From Polyangium mundeleinium (GTDB lineage Bacteria; Myxococcota_A; Polyangia; Polyangiales; Polyangiaceae): a stretch of 64,000 bases of DNA. Location: assembly GCF_028369105.1 (NCBI RefSeq), contig NZ_JAQNDO010000001.1, positions 620,001 to 684,000 of the forward strand, given 5' to 3'. Both the position numbers and the translations under genes were made by a program. How positions within the stretch are numbered: the stretch's first letter is position 1; every line of letters begins with the position of its first letter. Shown here one piece after another: positions 24,701-32,193 of this stretch. Below the pieces are notes generated by a model. That model had not been told where the DNA came from, ran no database searches, and saw only the letters and a list, made by a program, of their open reading frames with translations.

Positions 24701-24866
24701 GCACCCCCGCCGCTTGCGCCCGCTGCTCGCTCGGTGGCCCCCCTCCGCTCGGCTGCTGCCTGTCACGTACGCTCGCGCCCGAGCAGGCAGAGCTTCCGAC
24801 GAGCAGCCAGAGCAGCAGAAAACTCGGGCCTTTTTGCACACGACGAGAGAGGGGGAGGCGCGCCAC
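21705..24866 (-). CDS. Large SUMF/FGE-type lipoprotein with Gly-rich propeller-like region
   Basis: A 1053-aa protein with signal peptide and lipobox SSAC (Cys28). A Lys-rich linker (KKGNGGKKAGGKKKEVVKK) lies near the first third. A long Gly/Val/Trp-rich section follows with repeating WPDG and GGGRVRVLEG-like units, probably a beta propeller. A C-terminal SUMF/FGE-like domain (about the last 200 residues) has CVDRFEATM, AAAGKRLCTLPEFVMAC, YDMVGNLDEWV and DYSTGVRCC. The coding strand is very G-rich. A 97-bp inverted repeat lies inside the frame at 24174-24270. A GTG at 24866 with AAGGTGGG upstream is preferred; another GTG at 24878 is open. It resembles the 341-aa SUMF lipoprotein at 17547 over the C-terminal domain. 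Function unknown. Confidence 0.82.
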   Translation of the reverse strand: MARLPLSRRVQKGPSFLLLWLLVGSSACSGASVRDRQQPSGGGPPSEQRAQAAGVPSSAAGAQVTRLPLGAAEEAGLPMSVEPVFGEAAALLVSQAAGEPEGYVRWVEESGRMGPIVRLVDENVVLAFTRSDGKRALVTSVDGERLCLSVFEKTSEVAEIRACERVGDVKAIAVSGERVALISVETVGAHAGSGDRRGAASFLGAGAVPPNSGPAAPQTTGPTTPAPKKEATSRLVQNRKAPAAGKKGNGGKKAGGKKKEVVKKAAPRPTVEVTVRWLSRDGVFEGEATATGLRFVPPLEGMGVVDARGSARGVEIVWYESAKPSGARKATGMGWAAVGGGVIGADGRFEAKSRSRVVEGELEWGALKGFYAPRLVGGAQAGLLTQPVARGGSCEVSWLGGAAAKLGRGACAVEPGAAAGFEKILEAEPRRMGGQGRNDVGLVVWAGERAFFTTSDGRGLRSAGRDGSLREEGAAFPTRRGRVHWARVWPDGTGVALAGGRVRVLEGDGVREGLSKEEIFAGGRSAGAVAGIGKIGGAVWVARGDVGRVAPAGGMAEVWRGRVWPDGAALVGGKGKGLLMELSGGRLHVAGLLEEGKVGAPALSNGRARSAASPVRPGFAAVERGAGGAIVAGVGVGSDEEVVAFVVDGAGRLGPVAKTSLKVRAGELGVRLSGLPGGGALLSDEGRRYVVWLDEEGREVGAAAWPEGVAAGVCQDGSAGPRFYPSGKPGGFVEVDALAAPGTCVVGEPGWATDGSLRWFGTRAEGRDVVPEAGVVRGLGAAVERAGAEGAEEVEEVKATAPRPCPPEMVLVQGKLCVDRFEATMVDVASGEALSPDFPVTPNLMEITLGDWSTGRSRMGGVHARAMPLPLLPGWQRGQKLNVVAVPRRMARPNGYLTGLVAESACAAAGKRLCTLPEFVMACRGQDDTPFPYGDTYVEGACNVFREAHPAAILHDNASIGHLDPRLNHVRVGEAPLFRRTGATPVCRSRWGNDAIYDMVGNLDEWVDEGSGAFAGGFYARSTRSGCDAVVTAHPRSYLDYSTGVRCCKDAEP
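24174..24270. repeat. Perfect 23-bp inverted repeat inside a coding region
   Basis: Arm 24174-24196 (CGCCTC, six T, then G-rich) is exactly complementary to 24248-24270. The 51-bp loop holds a second hairpin GGGGCC-GCA-GGCCCC at 24217-24231. The frame of the large SUMF lipoprotein reads through it as a Pro/Gly/Ala/Thr linker. It could be an inserted small palindromic element tolerated in a linker, or a transcription-attenuating structure. Confidence 0.75.
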
Positions 24867-25114
24867 GATCGCGCCCACCTTAACGCGGACTTTGCCGGGC
24901 GTGCAGGAAGAGCAGCACGAGCGCGTCGTGTCCCTGGACGGCGGCCGCGTGCACGCCGTGCCGCTCGCGAGGTGTCCGCGCCGTACGTGCTCGGGGGCAC
25001 GTCGGCTGCAATGTCCGACGAACGGCAGGGGGTTTTTCCGGATCGCGAGGGGCTTTCTTTCGAGTGCCTCCCCGCGTTCGGAGGCGATGCCTCTACCTCT
25101 CAGGAGGACTTTCG

Positions 25115-25813
25115 ATGACGAAGACCATGCAGCTCACGATGCTCGGTGCCGCGGCCCTCATGACCCTTGGCGTGGGATGCGGGCGTGGCGAAAAACCCGC
25201 GCAGAGTGCGCAGCGGCGCCCGACGCCGGCCTTCGAGGCCGCTGCCCCCGCGGAGCAGGGGCAACCGAGCCCGTACTACGGTCAGGGCCAGGCAGGGCAA
25301 TATGGCCAGGGCCAGGCGGGACAGTATGGCCAGGGCCAGGCGGGACAGGGCCAGGCGGGACAGTATGGCCAGGGCCAGGCCGGCCAGGACCAGGGCGGAC
25401 ATGCGGGCATGGGCATGATGAGCGAGCAGGAGATGTGCTCCTCGTTCGTCCAGCACTCGAACCTTCGCGTCGAGGACATCGAGGGGGGCGTCGCGATCAT
25501 CGCGAGCCCCAAGGCGGGCGTGGACCTCTCCACCTTGCGCGGCGATGCGATCCACATCGCGTACACGATGAGCCCTCCAGCCGGCGAGCAGCACGCGGCG
25601 CGGCCCACCAGCGCGGCGGAGCGTTGCGCGCTCTTCGACCTCGGCCAGATGGCGGGCCGCTCGGGCCTCATCGAGCAGGGCAACGAGATTCGTATCCTCC
25701 TGCTCGCCCAGGACGCGAGTGGTGTGCCCAACCTGCGTAACCAGACGCGCGCCTTCGTGCGCCAGTGGGGCCAGGAGGGGGTTCAGAGCGGCCAGCAGAA
25801 GCCCCAGGACTAG
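25115..25813 (+). CDS. Lipoprotein with GQGQAGQY octapeptide repeats
   Basis: A 232-aa predicted lipoprotein. AGGAGG lies eight bases before ATG 25115, which decides the start against the longer open frame from 25064. The lipobox is LGVGC (Cys22). Residues about 53-91 are tandem YGQGQAGQ repeats. The C-terminal 135 residues (CSSFVQHSNLRVEDIEGGVAIIASPKAGVDLSTLRGDAIHIAY onward) look like a folded domain of a kind seen in myxobacterial lipoproteins, but I cannot name it. A strong terminator follows at 25848. Divergent from the large SUMF lipoprotein gene, with 248 bp between starts. Function unknown. Confidence 0.82.
   Translation: MTKTMQLTMLGAAALMTLGVGCGRGEKPAQSAQRRPTPAFEAAAPAEQGQPSPYYGQGQAGQYGQGQAGQYGQGQAGQGQAGQYGQGQAGQDQGGHAGMGMMSEQEMCSSFVQHSNLRVEDIEGGVAIIASPKAGVDLSTLRGDAIHIAYTMSPPAGEQHAARPTSAAERCALFDLGQMAGRSGLIEQGNEIRILLLAQDASGVPNLRNQTRAFVRQWGQEGVQSGQQKPQD
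25277..25387 (+). repeat. 24-bp tandem repeats encoding YGQGQAGQ
   Basis: Four 24-bp units and one 15-bp partial unit encode YGQGQAGQ in frame. The near-identical DNA suggests recent expansion or contraction by slippage, so copy number may vary between strains. Confidence 0.85.
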
Positions 25814-25847
25814 AGCTGCTGAACCGGGGCTCGGCCCCAAATCCCTG

Positions 25848-25881
25848 AAGCAGGGCGGAGGCACCTACCCCCGCCCTGCTT
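25848..25881 (+). terminator. Rho-independent-type terminator after the repeat lipoprotein gene
   Basis: A perfect 11-bp stem (AAGCAGGGCGG 25848-25858, complement 25871-25881) is followed by TCCTTTCC. A smaller stem GGGGC-TCG-GCCCC lies just upstream at 25826-25838. Confidence 0.75.
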
Positions 25882-25933
25882 TCCTTTCCTGCCCCTCGAC
25901 CTGCCCGGAAAGGTTCGCTACCCTGAGCTCGTC

Positions 25934-26503
25934 ATGAGCAAGAAGCTGGACGAGGAGCTCGCGCAGGCTGCGGGGATTGGACGGGACGACGACGGGCCGG
26001 CGGCGATGCCGCCCCTCACCGTGCCCCAGACGGCCGAGAAGGCGCGGCCGAAGAACAGCAGCTTGGGCCTTTTGATCACGCTGCTCGTCATGGGCGGCGC
26101 GCTCGTCGGCCTCTTCATGTTCGGCTTCAAGGAAGCGGCCATTTACGCGACGCCCGTCGATCAGCTCCTCGCGCAGCAGGACAAACTGATGGGCCGCAAG
26201 GTCCGCGTCGAGGGCGAGCTCGTGCCGGGCACCCTCGAAAAGCGCGACAAGCCTTGCGAGTATCGCTTCACCATTCATGGCAAGGACGGCAAGCAGACCT
26301 TGCCCGTTCGGTATCCTCAGTGCGTCATTCCCGACACGTTCCGCGACGTACCGACCGGCGGCGTGCAGGTCACCGTCGAGGGCTCGCTCAAGTCGGCGGC
26401 CGATTTCGAGGCCACGCTCGTCATGGCGAAGTGCACCTCGAAGTACGACCCCAAGACCCACGAGATGACGCAGGGCGAGGCGAAGGGGATGCCGATCAAC
26501 TGA
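25934..26503 (+). CDS. ccmE: Cytochrome c maturation heme chaperone CcmE, CxxxY variant
   Basis: A 189-aa CcmE-like protein, which carries heme across the periplasm to cytochrome c. A soluble N-terminal part (1-42) precedes one membrane helix (about 43-64). The OB-fold heme domain follows, with TPVDQLLA, GRKVRVEGELVPGTL, CEYRFTI and VTVEGSL. The heme-attachment motif is C167-T-S-K-Y171, where classical CcmE has HxxxY. Cysteine variants (CxxxY) are known from some archaea and sulfate-reducing bacteria, where other ccm components also differ. Extra Cys at 108 and 130 may form a disulfide. No other ccm genes are in the window. A terminator lies after it, shared with the convergent T2SS locus. 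Confidence 0.88.
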   Translation: MSKKLDEELAQAAGIGRDDDGPAAMPPLTVPQTAEKARPKNSSLGLLITLLVMGGALVGLFMFGFKEAAIYATPVDQLLAQQDKLMGRKVRVEGELVPGTLEKRDKPCEYRFTIHGKDGKQTLPVRYPQCVIPDTFRDVPTGGVQVTVEGSLKSAADFEATLVMAKCTSKYDPKTHEMTQGEAKGMPIN

Positions 26504-26521
26504 TCGGAGCGGCTCCAAAGA

Positions 26522-26559
26522 AAAACGCCGGGCGCCCTGGAGAAGGGGCCCGGCGTTTT
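26522..26559. terminator. Bidirectional terminator between ccmE and the T2SS locus
   Basis: A perfect 12-bp stem (AAAACGCCGGGC 26522-26533 and its complement 26548-26559) has an A-run on one side and a T-run on the other. It can therefore terminate both convergent transcripts: ccmE from the left and gspN, the last T2SS gene, from the right. Confidence 0.9.
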
Positions 26560-26572
26560 CGTTTTCATTCGT

Positions 26573-27886
26573 TCATTCGGGCTCGGCTTGGCCCCGGTTT
26601 CGCGGGGTGGGGGCCGGGGGCAGCTCTTCGGGCGGCATCGCGGGCGCGGGCTCGCTCGTCGGGGCGGGTCTGTCCGCGGGCTCCGGCGGCGGGGGCGCCT
26701 CGCGCGGCGGCTCCACAGCTTTCGGCTCCGGGGCGGCGGGCGCGCGTGCGGGCTCCTCGTCGCCCTTGTCCTTCACCGTCGACGTGCCCAGGGGCAAACC
26801 GGACTTCTTCGACGGGAACGGCGAGTCGCCCTTGCCGCGGCCTCGCCCGGCGGCCGGGCCGTCGGTCGAGTGCGGATCGAACTTCAGCCGCGACAGCGCG
26901 CCGTGCGCGTGCCAGCCGTAGAACCCGTCTTGCCGTTTGGCTCGCTTGATCTTCGGATCGGCCAGCTCGAAGAGCGACGGCGCGCTCGAGCCTGGCGCGC
27001 CGAGCAACGACTTCGTCAGATCGCTCTTGTTGCGGTAGGCGTCGGTGAACTTGAAGCGCACGTAGAGGTCGGCGGCCGAGCTGTTCCACGGCTCGCGCAC
27101 GTTCACCTTCCCGTCGCCGGCGAGCTCGATGTCGGAGCCGTTCGCTTCGAGCTTCGTGACCTTGAGGACGCCTTCCTTTGCCTCGGCCGCGATCACGAGA
27201 TCCCCGAGCTTCGCCTCGGGCAGCGCGATCTGGCCTTTGATCTTCGACTTCCCGTCGCCGACGACCATCTCGGCGATCGTCAGGTCGAGCGCGCCGTTTG
27301 CCTTGCTGAACTTCCCGCCCTCGGCCGCGAGCTCGAACGTCCCCTTCGCGACGCCTTTCACCGGCACGCCGAGGAAGTCCTTGATCACGTCGACCTTCGC
27401 GAGGTTCACGCCTTCGAGCTCGACCTCCACGGGCCCGCTCGAACCGCCGACGGGCACCGTGCCTTTGACCTCGCCCTCGAAGGCCTTGGCCCAGAACTTG
27501 ATGCGCACGCGGCCGAGGAAGAGCGGCAGGATCTGCAGCCGCGCCTCCACCTCTTCGACCTCGATCACGCTCTCCTTCGGGGCGGGTTTGTCCTTGTCGG
27601 TGCTGCTGCCGAAGGGGCCGGACGCGCTCGACGACGTGTCGTCGCTCGGAGGCAGGTAGAGCCGGACGCCCGTCGCCTCGACGCCCGTGAACCAGTACGA
27701 ATCGAGCTCGTCGATCTCCAGCCGTTGCCCCGCGCTTTTGCCTTTTTGCGCGGCCTGGAACTCGGCGACGAGGCGATCCTTCAGGCGATCCCAGGGGAAG
27801 GCCACATAAAAGAAGAGCCCGAGGCAGAAGCAATAAAGCGCCGGGTAGGCGAGGAATTTTACAATACGCAGGAAACGGGCCTTCAC
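26573..27886 (-). CDS. gspN: Type II secretion system protein GspN
   Basis: A 437-aa inner-membrane protein with one N-terminal helix (about 7-28, FLAYPALYCFCLGLFFYVAFP) and a large periplasmic part with repeated beta strands of the AsmA/GspN type (VEVEEVEARLQILPLFLGRVRIKFWAKAFEG). It has a long Pro/Glu/Ala-rich tail after about 350. Last gene of the T2SS transcript. It starts with GTG 27886, overlapping the gspM stop as GTGA. GspN is an accessory part of the inner-membrane platform in some T2SS; the tail is longer than usual. The assignment rests on position, topology and the N-terminal pattern. Confidence 0.85.
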   Translation of the reverse strand: MKARFLRIVKFLAYPALYCFCLGLFFYVAFPWDRLKDRLVAEFQAAQKGKSAGQRLEIDELDSYWFTGVEATGVRLYLPPSDDTSSSASGPFGSSTDKDKPAPKESVIEVEEVEARLQILPLFLGRVRIKFWAKAFEGEVKGTVPVGGSSGPVEVELEGVNLAKVDVIKDFLGVPVKGVAKGTFELAAEGGKFSKANGALDLTIAEMVVGDGKSKIKGQIALPEAKLGDLVIAAEAKEGVLKVTKLEANGSDIELAGDGKVNVREPWNSSAADLYVRFKFTDAYRNKSDLTKSLLGAPGSSAPSLFELADPKIKRAKRQDGFYGWHAHGALSRLKFDPHSTDGPAAGRGRGKGDSPFPSKKSGLPLGTSTVKDKGDEEPARAPAAPEPKAVEPPREAPPPPEPADRPAPTSEPAPAMPPEELPPAPTPRNRGQAEPE

Positions 27887-28482
27887 GGGGTCTTTTCCTC
27901 CTCGGCCGTATCCTTCGGCTCGCCCTTGTCCTTGTCTTTTTCTTTCGCGTCGGGCTTGCGGTCGTAGGCGCTCACGCCGAGCTCCACCTCGTACGAGTCC
28001 GGCTCGCCGGCGCGCGGGCGGATGTTGAGGCGCGTCACCGCGACGGCGTGGCCCGATTGCTCGATCCGCTCGATCGTCTTCACGAGCGCCAGCATGCCGA
28101 CCTTGTGCATCTTCACCACGGTGAGACGCTCAGAGTACTTCTTCCCGTGCGGGACCTCGGGTTTGTCCTGCGCGTCCGCGATCGTGATCCCGTTCTGCTT
28201 CGCGGCGTCCTCGATGAAGCCGGCGAGCGCGGGGGCGGGGCGGCCGTACCGCGCGAGCAGCGCGTCTTGCTTCGCCTTGCGCTCGGCGACCGAGAGGCGC
28301 GCTTTGTAGACCTCGTCGATGAGGGCGCGGATCTCGTCGTTCTCGGTGCGCGACGAGCTCACGGCGCTCCAGGCGTAGATCGGCATCGCGAGCACGAGCA
28401 GCGCCGCCATGATGCCGACGAGGACGCCGAGCAGCTTGCGCTCGCGCGGCTCGAGTTTTTCAAGGCGCTCCGCGAACGTCAC
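27883..28482 (-). CDS. gspM: Type II secretion system protein GspM
   Basis: A 199-aa bitopic inner-membrane protein: a short cytoplasmic start with LEPRERKLLGVLVG, a membrane helix (about 16-38), then a periplasmic ferredoxin-like domain. The tail is Lys/Asp/Glu-rich (KPDAKEKDKDKGEPKD). GspM pairs with GspL in the inner-membrane platform. GTG 28482 overlaps the gspL stop (GTGA) and its own stop overlaps the gspN start (GTGA), so L-M-N form one coupled unit. Confidence 0.88.
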   Translation of the reverse strand: MTFAERLEKLEPRERKLLGVLVGIMAALLVLAMPIYAWSAVSSSRTENDEIRALIDEVYKARLSVAERKAKQDALLARYGRPAPALAGFIEDAAKQNGITIADAQDKPEVPHGKKYSERLTVVKMHKVGMLALVKTIERIEQSGHAVAVTRLNIRPRAGEPDSYEVELGVSAYDRKPDAKEKDKDKGEPKDTAEEEKTP

Positions 28483-30008
28483 TTGCCTTCCTCCTTGCCG
28501 GCCGCGGGCGAGGACGAGTCCGCCGTGTCAGCGGCGCCCGAGGGTTTCGTCGTGGTCTTTTTCTTCTTGTCGTCGCACTTCACGTCGAGCTCGAGCACGT
28601 ATTTCTGTTTGCCCTCGCTGAACTGGGCCGTGCGGCTGATCTTCACGTCCTTGAAGCACTTGTGCTCCTTCATCTTGTCCGCGATCGCCTGCGCGTCGGG
28701 GATCGAAGGAACCGTGCCTTGAATCGAGACGTGGCCGCGGTTCACGTCGAACTCGAGGACGTCGTGCGTGATCTCCTTGGGCACGACCTCCGAGAGTTTC
28801 ACCATGACGTCGAATGCGTCCGCGCGCGGCAGCGGGTCCTCGTCGGTGCTGCCGGGGCCCTTGTCGAGCATGCTGCGCGCTTTCTCCGGCTCCTTCGTCT
28901 CCTCGTCGAACACGTCGCCCGTCGCCGTTTCGAGCCGCGAGAGGAGCATTTCCTTCTCGGCCGAGAGGCTCCGGTGCTGGGCGAGCAAGCTGAAGCCGAA
29001 GCTCACGACGACCGCGGCGGCGAGGCCCGCGAGGAGCGGGATCTTTTCGCGGAGGAACGGATAACTTCGCGCGGCTTCGAGGCCGCCCTGGCGCAGGTTG
29101 AGGCCGCGTGCTTTGCCGGCGAGGCCCATCGCGAGGCCAATGGCCTTCGCGAAGCGCGGGAGCATCGATTCTTGCTCGGCCGTGACGCCTTCGAGGCGCG
29201 GCTTCGGCAAGGGCAGGATCGTGATGCCGAGCTCGGTCGCGAGATACGCCTCCGCGCCCTGCGCGCTCGCCCCGCCGCCGACGAGGTACATGCCCGCGAG
29301 CGGGCTGCCGCCCGAGGCGCGCCATGCAGCCAGGGTTTGTCGCAACTCACGCGAGAGCGCGGGCGCGCTCCCGGGCAAACCGAGCGTGCCGCGCGAGAGC
29401 GTGCGCGCGAAGACGGGGTCGCCGCCGCGCAGGATCACGATGTCGCTCGTGGCCTCGCCGAGATCGAGGATCGCGACGGGCAGCGCAGCCTCGCCCGCGG
29501 CGGCCTCTTTGCCGAATGGCTTTTCGATTTCGGGCATCACGCCCGCGAGGTTCGCGAGCGGCAGCGCGCCCGTGCCGACGCGCTCGGGCTCCATGCCGAG
29601 GGCCTCGCGCACGGCGTCGATGCGCTGCTTGACGTCCTCGATGCGCGCGATGGCCGCGAAGATCGGCACGGTGTCGCCGCCCGGGTTCTTGTCCATGCGG
29701 TAATCGAACACCGCGTCCGTGATCTCGAACGGGATCAGGGATTCGAGCTCGAACGGCAGGACGTTGTCGATCTCCTTCAGCGCCGACGTTGGCATGTCGA
29801 TCGACCGGAAGAACGTCCGCTCGCCCGAGATCGCGATCGAGATCGCGTCGGCCTTGTGGCCGCCCACGGCGGCGCGGATGGCGTCGATTTCGAGGCCGGT
29901 GACGGGCGCCTCGCCGAGGGCCTCGAGCGTGATCTTGCGGTACGAGAGGCGCAGGAGCGCCACCCTCACCACCGCTTTGCCGACGTCGATACCGAGAATT
30001 TTGGACAT
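28479..30008 (-). CDS. gspL: Type II secretion system protein GspL (PilM-like actin-fold domain)
   Basis: A 509-aa protein. The cytoplasmic N-terminal part (about 1-330) has an actin-like fold: ILGIDVGKAVVRVAL, then PFELESLIPFEI and LDLGEATSDIVIL. A membrane helix (about 340-362, LAGLAAAVVVSFGFSLLAQ) leads to a periplasmic ferredoxin-like domain with YVLELDVKC. The tail is Lys/Thr/Ser-rich. GspL links the GspE ATPase to GspM and the pseudopilus. The actin-like half resembles PilM of type IV pili, as in other delta-group T2SS. 22 bp separate it from gspK. Confidence 0.92.
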   Translation of the reverse strand: MSKILGIDVGKAVVRVALLRLSYRKITLEALGEAPVTGLEIDAIRAAVGGHKADAISIAISGERTFFRSIDMPTSALKEIDNVLPFELESLIPFEITDAVFDYRMDKNPGGDTVPIFAAIARIEDVKQRIDAVREALGMEPERVGTGALPLANLAGVMPEIEKPFGKEAAAGEAALPVAILDLGEATSDIVILRGGDPVFARTLSRGTLGLPGSAPALSRELRQTLAAWRASGGSPLAGMYLVGGGASAQGAEAYLATELGITILPLPKPRLEGVTAEQESMLPRFAKAIGLAMGLAGKARGLNLRQGGLEAARSYPFLREKIPLLAGLAAAVVVSFGFSLLAQHRSLSAEKEMLLSRLETATGDVFDEETKEPEKARSMLDKGPGSTDEDPLPRADAFDVMVKLSEVVPKEITHDVLEFDVNRGHVSIQGTVPSIPDAQAIADKMKEHKCFKDVKISRTAQFSEGKQKYVLELDVKCDDKKKKTTTKPSGAADTADSSSPAAGKEEGK

Positions 30009-30030
30009 CGTGATGCTCTCTCGAGGAAAC

Positions 30031-31488
30031 CTAATCGATGCGATAATAGACGATCTTGCCGAGCGGGTTCGTGGCGAGCGCGGTCAGCGGATCGATCGTG
30101 CTGCCCGTGGCCGTGCCGCCGGCCGAGGTCGTGCCTCCCGTGGCCGCTCCCTGTGCGAGCCCCTGCGCGGACGTCGAGCCGGTCGCCGTGCCGCCCGTGA
30201 GCGGATCGACGCCGCGCGTGTCCACGACGGCGTGGACACGCACGCGCGTCGTGCGCTTGCGGCCGGGGACGACGCCCTCGGCGTAAATGCTGAAGACCTT
30301 GCTCGTGACGGTGAATTGCTTGGACGCGCCCGCGTTGAGCCCGCACGGCAGGCCCGCCTGCGCAAGCAGCGGCGTGAGCATCGGCCCGAGCATCGCACCG
30401 AGCGCCCCGGGGACGGTGCCCGTCTTGAGGAGATTGGGGAAGTCAGCGGGCTTGGAGAAAATGGGGATCGGGAACGTCTTGAGGACGCCGAGGAGGCCGA
30501 GGAACTGTGCCTGGATGGTCGGGTCGGTGCAAAGGGGAATGCCCTGCGTCGCGTTCGATTGTGTCGCGCCCGCGCCGCCCGAGCAGACGGAGCAAGCCGC
30601 CGCGAGCAAGGTCTGCGGGTTCGCGGTGTTCACGTTGACGGCTTTCTGGCCCCAGACCGTGAGCGTGCGTGATTTCGGATCGTCCGGGTTCGGCTCGACG
30701 AACGTCGCCCAGAAGTCGTCGCCGACGCCGCGGATGAGGCGCAGCTCTTCGAGCGAGTCGTACGCGGCGTTCTTGCGGCGATACTCGAGTCCGATCGTCT
30801 GGTAATAGTTGTCCTCGGCGCCCGTGGACCCTTGGGCCTGCGAGCCGACGTAACACGTCGAGAGGTTCTCGTCCTGATCGGCCCAATCGGTCAGGGCGCC
30901 GCAGATCGTCTGCATCGTCGAATACTGGCCGTCGGGGTCCGTGCCCTCGAACATCGGCGCGTATTGCGGGCCCTGCATGTGGCTGACGAGCAATCGTTCG
31001 AGATCGATGTCCGGGATCGGCGCGGCCCGGTTCACGTTGATCTTCGAATCCTCGTCGACGATCTTGACCGTGAACGAGCCGCCCGTGATGCCGAGGCCCT
31101 TGCCCTGCGTGGTATCGACGCCGAGCATTCCCCCGAACGTGGCCATTCCGGTCTCGTCATTGAAGGGGCCGAGCGCGATGTCGGTGAACTCCCAGACGGG
31201 GAGCTGCTTGAAGGGCAACGGGAGAGGGACGCTCGTGCGGATCGTCGGCTCGGAGGCAATGAGCAGGCGCGAGAGGTTCACGGCGCTCTTCGCGAGGTAT
31301 TCGGCCTTGAGCGCGTCCCGGTCCGCGAGCGCGGCGGCGAGCTCGGAGGTCGTCTCCTGCTGCAACTCGGTGAGAAACACCGTGAGCACGGTGATGGCGC
31401 CGAGCACCATGAGCAGCGCGACGCCGCGGCGCTCTCGTTTTCGCCTGCGGAGCTTCCTGGCCTCCTTTTCGCGGTTCGGCTCTTTCAT
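30031..31488 (-). CDS. gspK: Type II secretion minor pseudopilin GspK
   Basis: A 485-aa minor pseudopilin, longer than the usual 300-330 residues. The prepilin site is ERRG|VALLMVLGAI after Gly22. As usual for GspK, position +5 is not Glu (it is Met27). The large globular domain has DEDSKINVNRAAP and VNVNTANPQTLLAAAC, typical of the GspK alpha-domain. Near the C-terminus is a Thr/Gly/Ser-rich low-complexity part with GGTATGSTS-like repeats. GspK caps the pseudopilus with I and J. The GspJ start is 3 bp past its stop-distal neighbour, so the genes are tightly packed. Confidence 0.92.
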   Translation of the reverse strand: MKEPNREKEARKLRRRKRERRGVALLMVLGAITVLTVFLTELQQETTSELAAALADRDALKAEYLAKSAVNLSRLLIASEPTIRTSVPLPLPFKQLPVWEFTDIALGPFNDETGMATFGGMLGVDTTQGKGLGITGGSFTVKIVDEDSKINVNRAAPIPDIDLERLLVSHMQGPQYAPMFEGTDPDGQYSTMQTICGALTDWADQDENLSTCYVGSQAQGSTGAEDNYYQTIGLEYRRKNAAYDSLEELRLIRGVGDDFWATFVEPNPDDPKSRTLTVWGQKAVNVNTANPQTLLAAACSVCSGGAGATQSNATQGIPLCTDPTIQAQFLGLLGVLKTFPIPIFSKPADFPNLLKTGTVPGALGAMLGPMLTPLLAQAGLPCGLNAGASKQFTVTSKVFSIYAEGVVPGRKRTTRVRVHAVVDTRGVDPLTGGTATGSTSAQGLAQGAATGGTTSAGGTATGSTIDPLTALATNPLGKIVYYRID

Positions 31489-31491
31489 GGC

Positions 31492-32193
31492 TCAGTTCGC
31501 GAAATCGAGGGCGAGCTGCATCGCGGGGGAGACGCGCGAGCGAAGGACGATCGGCTTGCCGCCGGGACCGCCATTCAGCACGAGCGTGATGAGGACCTGC
31601 TGGGGCAGGCGCCAGGGCTGGCCCGTGACCTGCGTCGTGTCCCAGGTGTCGACCCATTCGGAGATGGTGGCGTCGAAATACTGGATGTCGAAGCTCTGCA
31701 CGTCCTCGACGAGGACGTTCACGACGCCGCCCTTTTGCGGCTCCATGTCGAGGAATTTGTCCTCGCGCCGGACGAGGTCCAGCGTGCCTGCTTCGTTTCG
31801 CGCGCCGAAATAACCGATCTCGCATTGATCGGACTCGTGCGCGTCGCGGGAGAGGCGTCGGTGCGCGAAGGAGGTGAAATCGAGGCGATCGAACGTGCCC
31901 TCGTCCTGGCCGATGAACCCGGTCTTGCGGACCTGCTGCGAGATCATCGTGGAGCTGTTCGTGTAATCGCCGTGCTTCGAGACGAACGCCGCCTGGATCT
32001 CGCGCGACATGCGTTGAATGGCAGCGCGGCCCTGGTGGTATCGGTCGTTCATCCCCGTGATGCCCTTGCGCGAGCGGGACATGCCGTCGAACGCGCCATA
32101 GATGAGCGAGCCGATGAGGGCGAGAACGCCGATCGAGACCATCGCTTCGAGCAGCGTGAGGCCACGAATCGATGCACGACGACGCGTCTTCAT
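31492..32193 (-). CDS. gspJ: Type II secretion minor pseudopilin GspJ
   Basis: A 233-aa pseudopilin with a type IV prepilin leader: Arg-rich start, then SIRG|LTLLEAMVSIGVL, cleavage after Gly11 and Glu16 at +5. The globular part has the GspJ pattern (RMSREIQAAFVS, FTSFAHRR, LVRREDKF, VQSFDIQYFD). Start ATG 32193 overlaps the gspI stop by ATGA; a longer open frame upstream is antisense noise. Forms the pseudopilus tip with I and K. Confidence 0.93.
   Translation of the reverse strand: MKTRRRASIRGLTLLEAMVSIGVLALIGSLIYGAFDGMSRSRKGITGMNDRYHQGRAAIQRMSREIQAAFVSKHGDYTNSSTMISQQVRKTGFIGQDEGTFDRLDFTSFAHRRLSRDAHESDQCEIGYFGARNEAGTLDLVRREDKFLDMEPQKGGVVNVLVEDVQSFDIQYFDATISEWVDTWDTTQVTGQPWRLPQQVLITLVLNGGPGGKPIVLRSRVSPAMQLALDFAN

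Noticed and set aside
25277-25387. CRISPR-like short repeats
   Set aside because: Repeats are contiguous, in frame and code for YGQGQAGQ. There are no spacers and no cas genes.
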